From contig CAVTZH010000004.1 in the NCBI GenBank assembly GCA_963739175.1, positions 62,001 through 126,000 on the forward strand: 64,000 nucleotides of DNA, given 5' to 3'. This document shows positions 60,771-64,000 of this stretch, one piece after another; position 1 is the stretch's first letter; each line of letters opens with the position of its first letter. Source of the DNA: VAZQ01 sp963739175 (lineage in GTDB: Bacteria > Pseudomonadota > Alphaproteobacteria > Rhizobiales > Xanthobacteraceae). The notes under the pieces were generated by a model. It was not told the origin of the DNA and searched no databases. It saw only the letters and a program-made list of their open reading frames with translations. The translations under genes and the position numbers were made by a program.

Positions 60771-62285
60771 ATGAACGTTCTCTTGCGCGGCGATCTCCTG
60801 CAACGGTTGCGGCTCGCCAGCGGGCTAGTCCTCTTTGCATTTGCCGGCGCGCACTTCCTCAACCACGGTTTGGGGCTGGTGAGCCTCGAGGCCATGCACC
60901 AGATGCAGGATATCCGCACGTCGATCACGCGCTCGACGGTCGGAACCATCGTGCTGCTGGCCGCTCTCGTCACCCATATTTCGCTCGGCCTGTACAAGCT
61001 TGCGATGCGCCGCACGCTGCGGATGCCATTGTGGGAGGCGCTGCAAATCCTGATTGCGCTTGCGATTCCCTTTCTGTTGTTTCCCCACATCGTCAATACG
61101 CGGATCGCGCACGTCTTTTTCAACGTCAACGACAGCTACCTCTACGAGCTCGCCAGACTTTGGCCCGACCGTGCCGTGCTCCAGAGCCTGCTGCTGGCTC
61201 TGGTGTGGGCGCATGGCTGCATCGGACTGCACTACTGGCTCAGACTGCACGGTCGCTATGCCGCCGCCCGGCCCACGCTATGGACCATCGCCGCGCTGGT
61301 GCCGATCGCGGGAATCGCCGGGTTTGCGGTGTCCGGGCAATTGACCGCGGACGTCATGCGCGATCCGGACGCGCTCGCGCAGCTCAAGCAGCGGTCGAAC
61401 TGGCCGAATGCCGCGGACGGCGCCGTCATGGCGCAGATGCGCGATTGGACCCAGTACTTTTTTGGGGCGGTGCTGGCCGGTTTATTCGGGTACCATGTTT
61501 TCAGAGCGTACCGATCGCGCGCACGGGCAGATTTAGAGGTCACCTATCAGGATGGTCCCACTGTCGCCGCCACGAGGGGCATGACCTTGTTGGAGATAAG
61601 CCGTGCTTCAGGAGTGCCGCACGCCTCGGTGTGCGGTGGGCGGGCGCGTTGCTTCACCTGCCGGGTCAAAGTCGACCAGGGACTGGAAGACCTGCCGGCG
61701 CCCAATCGCGCGGAGACCGTTGCGCTGCGCGCCTTGGAGGCGTCCGCGAACATACGGCTGGCGTGTCAAACCCGGCCCACCGCCTCGCTGACAGTGACCG
61801 TTCTCCACAAGCCGCGCGTGCCGGGTCCCTTGCAGGTCGAGTTCGTTGAAATCAAATCGGTCACCGCCGCCCATGCCAGGGCAATTCTCAGCGACGACGT
61901 GACCGAAATCGAGAACGCCGATCCCGCGGCAATCACGCGCTGGTTCTCCGACAAATTTGCCTATCCCGTGATCGCGCCGATCTTGTCTTTGCAAGGCTTT
62001 TTGTTGCGCGGAGCCCGCATCGACTATCTGCACGACCGTCCGGCACCGGCGCTCGTCTATTCACGGGGCGGCCACCTCATTTCTCTTTATTTGATGCCGT
62101 CCACCGATTCCGAAAGCTTCGCGGTTCGCGGCAATCGGGGCGGCTACAGCGTCGTCGGATGGGCGGATTCGAATTTCGCCTACTTCGCGGCCTCCGACAT
62201 CGATCGGAACGTGCTGGACGCCTTGCAGGACAGTCTGAGTGAGGCAGTCGGGTCCCGCGTGGTGACGGCGGAGGAGCTGTCGTGA
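60771..62285 (+). CDS. Membrane protein fusing an SdhC-like domain, a [2Fe-2S] ferredoxin domain and an anti-sigma-like domain
   Basis: A 504-residue protein from ATG 60771 (MNVLLRGDLLQRLRLASGLV). Residues 12-245 hold five to six helices with His pairs at 28/32, 69, 106/114 and 148/154, like the heme b anchor of succinate dehydrogenase. A plant-type ferredoxin follows: C288-x5-C294-x2-C297 and C332. These two parts are known from membrane adenylate cyclases of rhizobia. Here the cyclase domain is absent, and residues about 385-490 (WFSDKFAYPVIAPILSLQGF, RIDYLHDRPAPALVY, GYSVVGWADSNFAYFAASDI) resemble the C-terminal sensor domain of anti-sigma factors. A redox or oxygen sensor is inferred. Confidence 0.78.
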   Translation: MNVLLRGDLLQRLRLASGLVLFAFAGAHFLNHGLGLVSLEAMHQMQDIRTSITRSTVGTIVLLAALVTHISLGLYKLAMRRTLRMPLWEALQILIALAIPFLLFPHIVNTRIAHVFFNVNDSYLYELARLWPDRAVLQSLLLALVWAHGCIGLHYWLRLHGRYAAARPTLWTIAALVPIAGIAGFAVSGQLTADVMRDPDALAQLKQRSNWPNAADGAVMAQMRDWTQYFFGAVLAGLFGYHVFRAYRSRARADLEVTYQDGPTVAATRGMTLLEISRASGVPHASVCGGRARCFTCRVKVDQGLEDLPAPNRAETVALRALEASANIRLACQTRPTASLTVTVLHKPRVPGPLQVEFVEIKSVTAAHARAILSDDVTEIENADPAAITRWFSDKFAYPVIAPILSLQGFLLRGARIDYLHDRPAPALVYSRGGHLISLYLMPSTDSESFAVRGNRGGYSVVGWADSNFAYFAASDIDRNVLDALQDSLSEAVGSRVVTAEELS

Positions 62286-62378
62286 CGCCATTGGATCGTA
62301 TCGCACGCGTTTGCAGGTTGCGTGGAATGGGCGCTATCCCCGACGCGCAATGGCTTCATTTCAATCGGAGAGCGTTCC

Positions 62379-63623
62379 ATGGCTGAATTGTTTCGACGCG
62401 AAGCCGTTCGTCATGCGACCCGTCGTCTGGAGGGGGAGGTGATTCTTGCAACGCCCCTCTCGGTGAAGACCTTGGGACTTTTTCTGGTCGCGGTCATATT
62501 TGCGGCGGTCGTGTTTCTCACCACAGCCACCTACGCCCGCAAGGCGACCGTTACGGGTCTGATCGTTCCTGATCAGGGAATGATTCGTGCGTCGATCCTC
62601 GCGGCCGGCTCCTTGCAAAGCGTGATGGTGAAGGAGGGCGACATCGTCGCCGCCGGCGATCGGCTTGCGGTCGTCAATCTTGCGGCAGAATCCGCGGCCG
62701 GTAATGTCGGCGATGTAATTTCAAAAAGCCTGACAACGGAGGCCCTGGCGGCGCGGGCCAAGGCGGAGTCGGCGCTGGCGCGGCTGCAGGTCGAGTTCGA
62801 ACAAGCGAAAATCCGCCTGTCCAGAAGCCTTGCCGAGCAGGAACAGATCGCGGTGCAAATCAAGTTGCAGGAAGAACGGGTGGGACTCGGCGAAGCCGAC
62901 CTGGCACGCGCGCTCGAGATCGCCGCCAAGGGTTTCATGGCGCGGCGCGATGTCGACGCGCGGCGCTCCAGCCTGCTGCTCTTGCAACAAGAGCTCGCGA
63001 CACAGCGCCGGATGCTGGCGACCAGCGAGCGCGAGGTTGCGGATCTGAGGGCGCGTCTCGCGGGAATTCCACTGGAGATCGACGCGGCGAAGGCGGAGGC
63101 AGCCGGTGCTGCCGCGGCCCTGGAGCAGCGCACCGTGGACGCCGAGTCCCGTCGATTGCAGTTCGTCACCGCACCGATCGGCGGCCGTATCGCAGCGCTA
63201 CCGGTGGTGACCGGCCAGACCGTCAGTGCCGGCGCGACCGTGGCGGTCATTGTGCCGGAAGGCGGGCAACTGGAGGCGGAGCTGCTGGCGCCGTCACGCG
63301 CCATTGGGTTTGTGCGTGCTGGCCAACAGGTGCAGATCAGCCTGCAGGCGTTCCCGTACCAGCGCTTCGGCACAGTGTCGGGACGGATTCGCCTGGTGTC
63401 CAGCACCGTGTTGTCACCCAATGAAGTTGCAATTCAGGGGCTGAATATCCAGGAGCCGACGTTCCGCATCCGCGTGAGCTTGGGGCAGGAGTTGATGCAG
63501 GCGTATGGCGAAAGCTATCCCCTGCAGCCTGGCATGCTGGTGTCCGGTGATATCGTGTTCGACCGCCGCACGCTCATCCAATGGCTGTTCGATCCCATCT
63601 ATGCCGTGGCGGGGCGTCTATGA
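62379..63623 (+). CDS. HlyD-family periplasmic adaptor (CvaA/RaxA-like)
   Basis: A 414-residue adaptor of type I secretion. A cytoplasmic tail MAELFRREAVRHATRRLEGE is followed by one helix (31-50) and the sequence TYARKATVTGLIVPDQGMIR, which is typical of the CvaA/RaxA subgroup. A long coiled coil (about 120-270, Ala/Glu/Arg-rich), a lipoyl half-motif (GGRIAALPVVTGQTVSAGAT) and a beta barrel follow. Its partner ABC exporter overlaps the stop by 4 bp (ATGA). Such pairs export microcins or bacteriocin-like peptides with double-glycine leaders. ATG 62379 is chosen over a longer frame for the family start. Confidence 0.88.
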   Translation: MAELFRREAVRHATRRLEGEVILATPLSVKTLGLFLVAVIFAAVVFLTTATYARKATVTGLIVPDQGMIRASILAAGSLQSVMVKEGDIVAAGDRLAVVNLAAESAAGNVGDVISKSLTTEALAARAKAESALARLQVEFEQAKIRLSRSLAEQEQIAVQIKLQEERVGLGEADLARALEIAAKGFMARRDVDARRSSLLLLQQELATQRRMLATSEREVADLRARLAGIPLEIDAAKAEAAGAAAALEQRTVDAESRRLQFVTAPIGGRIAALPVVTGQTVSAGATVAVIVPEGGQLEAELLAPSRAIGFVRAGQQVQISLQAFPYQRFGTVSGRIRLVSSTVLSPNEVAIQGLNIQEPTFRIRVSLGQELMQAYGESYPLQPGMLVSGDIVFDRRTLIQWLFDPIYAVAGRL

Positions 63624-64000
63624 GCGTTCTCGAACACCTTCATATCGGGCGCCGGCATCGACTTCCGACGATGCTGGCCGCCGAAGCGGCGGAATGCGGG
63701 CTGGCCTGCATGGCCATGATTGCCCGCTACCACGGCCATGACGTCGATCTGAACGGCTTGCGTCAACGTTTCTCGCTCTCGCTCGCCGGTGCGTCGCTCC
63801 GCAGCCTGATGGGGATCGCCGATCAGCTCGGCTTTTCGACACGCGCGCTGCGGGCCGAAGTTGGCGCGCTCGGCAAGGTCAGTCTGCCGGCCATTATTCA
63901 CTGGGACCTCAATCATTTCGTTGTGCTCAAATCGATCAGCCGCAAGAGCGCGGTGGTTCACGACCCGGCGGTCGGCATCCGGACGCTGAGCATCGACCAG
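63620..64000 (+). CDS. Peptidase C39-containing ABC exporter (CvaB/RaxB-like), 5' part
   Basis: The first 127 residues of a peptidase-containing ATP-binding cassette transporter; the gene runs off the right edge. The C39 peptidase domain has the catalytic triad: Cys26 in EAAECGLACMAMIARYHG, His99 in IIHWDLNHFVVL and Asp115 in AVVHDPAVG. The oxyanion-hole Gln expected six residues before the Cys is Ala20. The domain cuts after a Gly-Gly leader while the transporter exports the peptide. The ATG overlaps the adaptor's TGA. No leader peptide gene is seen in the window. Confidence 0.9.
   Translation, partial: MSVLEHLHIGRRHRLPTMLAAEAAECGLACMAMIARYHGHDVDLNGLRQRFSLSLAGASLRSLMGIADQLGFSTRALRAEVGALGKVSLPAIIHWDLNHFVVLKSISRKSAVVHDPAVGIRTLSIDQ

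Overview
The window looks like chromosomal DNA of a high-GC alphaproteobacterium of the order Hyphomicrobiales (Rhizobiales), close to the Bradyrhizobiaceae/Nitrobacteraceae-Xanthobacteraceae. The reasons are the strongly GC-rich coding sequence, the lineage-typical proteins TIGR03808 and TIGR03809, a SufE/DUF5330/MucR neighbourhood, a DUF2336 protein, a large ABC/MFS transporter load and many short intergenic palindromic repeats. No rRNA, tRNA, CRISPR array or intact transposase was found.

Layout. 0-9 kb: end of an unknown gene, a TIGR03809 protein, an EamA exporter, a minus-strand operon with an ArsS-like radical SAM enzyme and two small glycosyltransferases, a ModA-like binding protein, DUF3750, a TAT-exported beta-helix protein and a peptidase C15. 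9-13 kb: a large secreted SGNH hydrolase between two similar lipoproteins, and a DUF3298 protein. 13-19 kb: both methylmalonyl-CoA mutase chains, separated by a Rieske oxygenase and a frameshifted TAT amidohydrolase. 19-21 kb: the folate operon folP-folB-folK. 21-29 kb: DUF4332, small helical proteins, a HerA-like ATPase, an amidohydrolase, an M20 peptidase and a toxin-antitoxin-like cluster (DUF4160/DUF2442 and a HigA without a visible toxin). 29-46 kb: housekeeping and envelope genes (GT39 transferase, sodB, PuuD-like membrane protein, mucR, sufE, a PAS histidine kinase, peptidoglycan-binding protein, DUF1491, DUF2336, DUF1254/DUF1214, penicillin-binding protein 1A).

46-51 kb: an accessory island with a complete but heavily frameshifted type III restriction-modification system, inserted directly in front of an intact YcgN gene. 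52-60.7 kb: an EmrB/QacA exporter, another MFS transporter and a livG-livF-binding protein-livH-livM branched-chain amino acid importer. This stretch carries four copies of a compound palindromic repeat. Three copies contain a 71-74 bp inner element and one is an apparent empty site.

60.7-64 kb (right edge): the most unusual locus. A membrane protein joins an SdhC-like multi-helix domain, a [2Fe-2S] ferredoxin domain and a C-terminal domain resembling the sensor part of anti-sigma factors. It is followed by a CvaA/RaxA-type adaptor and the start of a C39-peptidase ABC exporter, which suggests a redox-linked locus for export of a peptide whose gene is not in the window.
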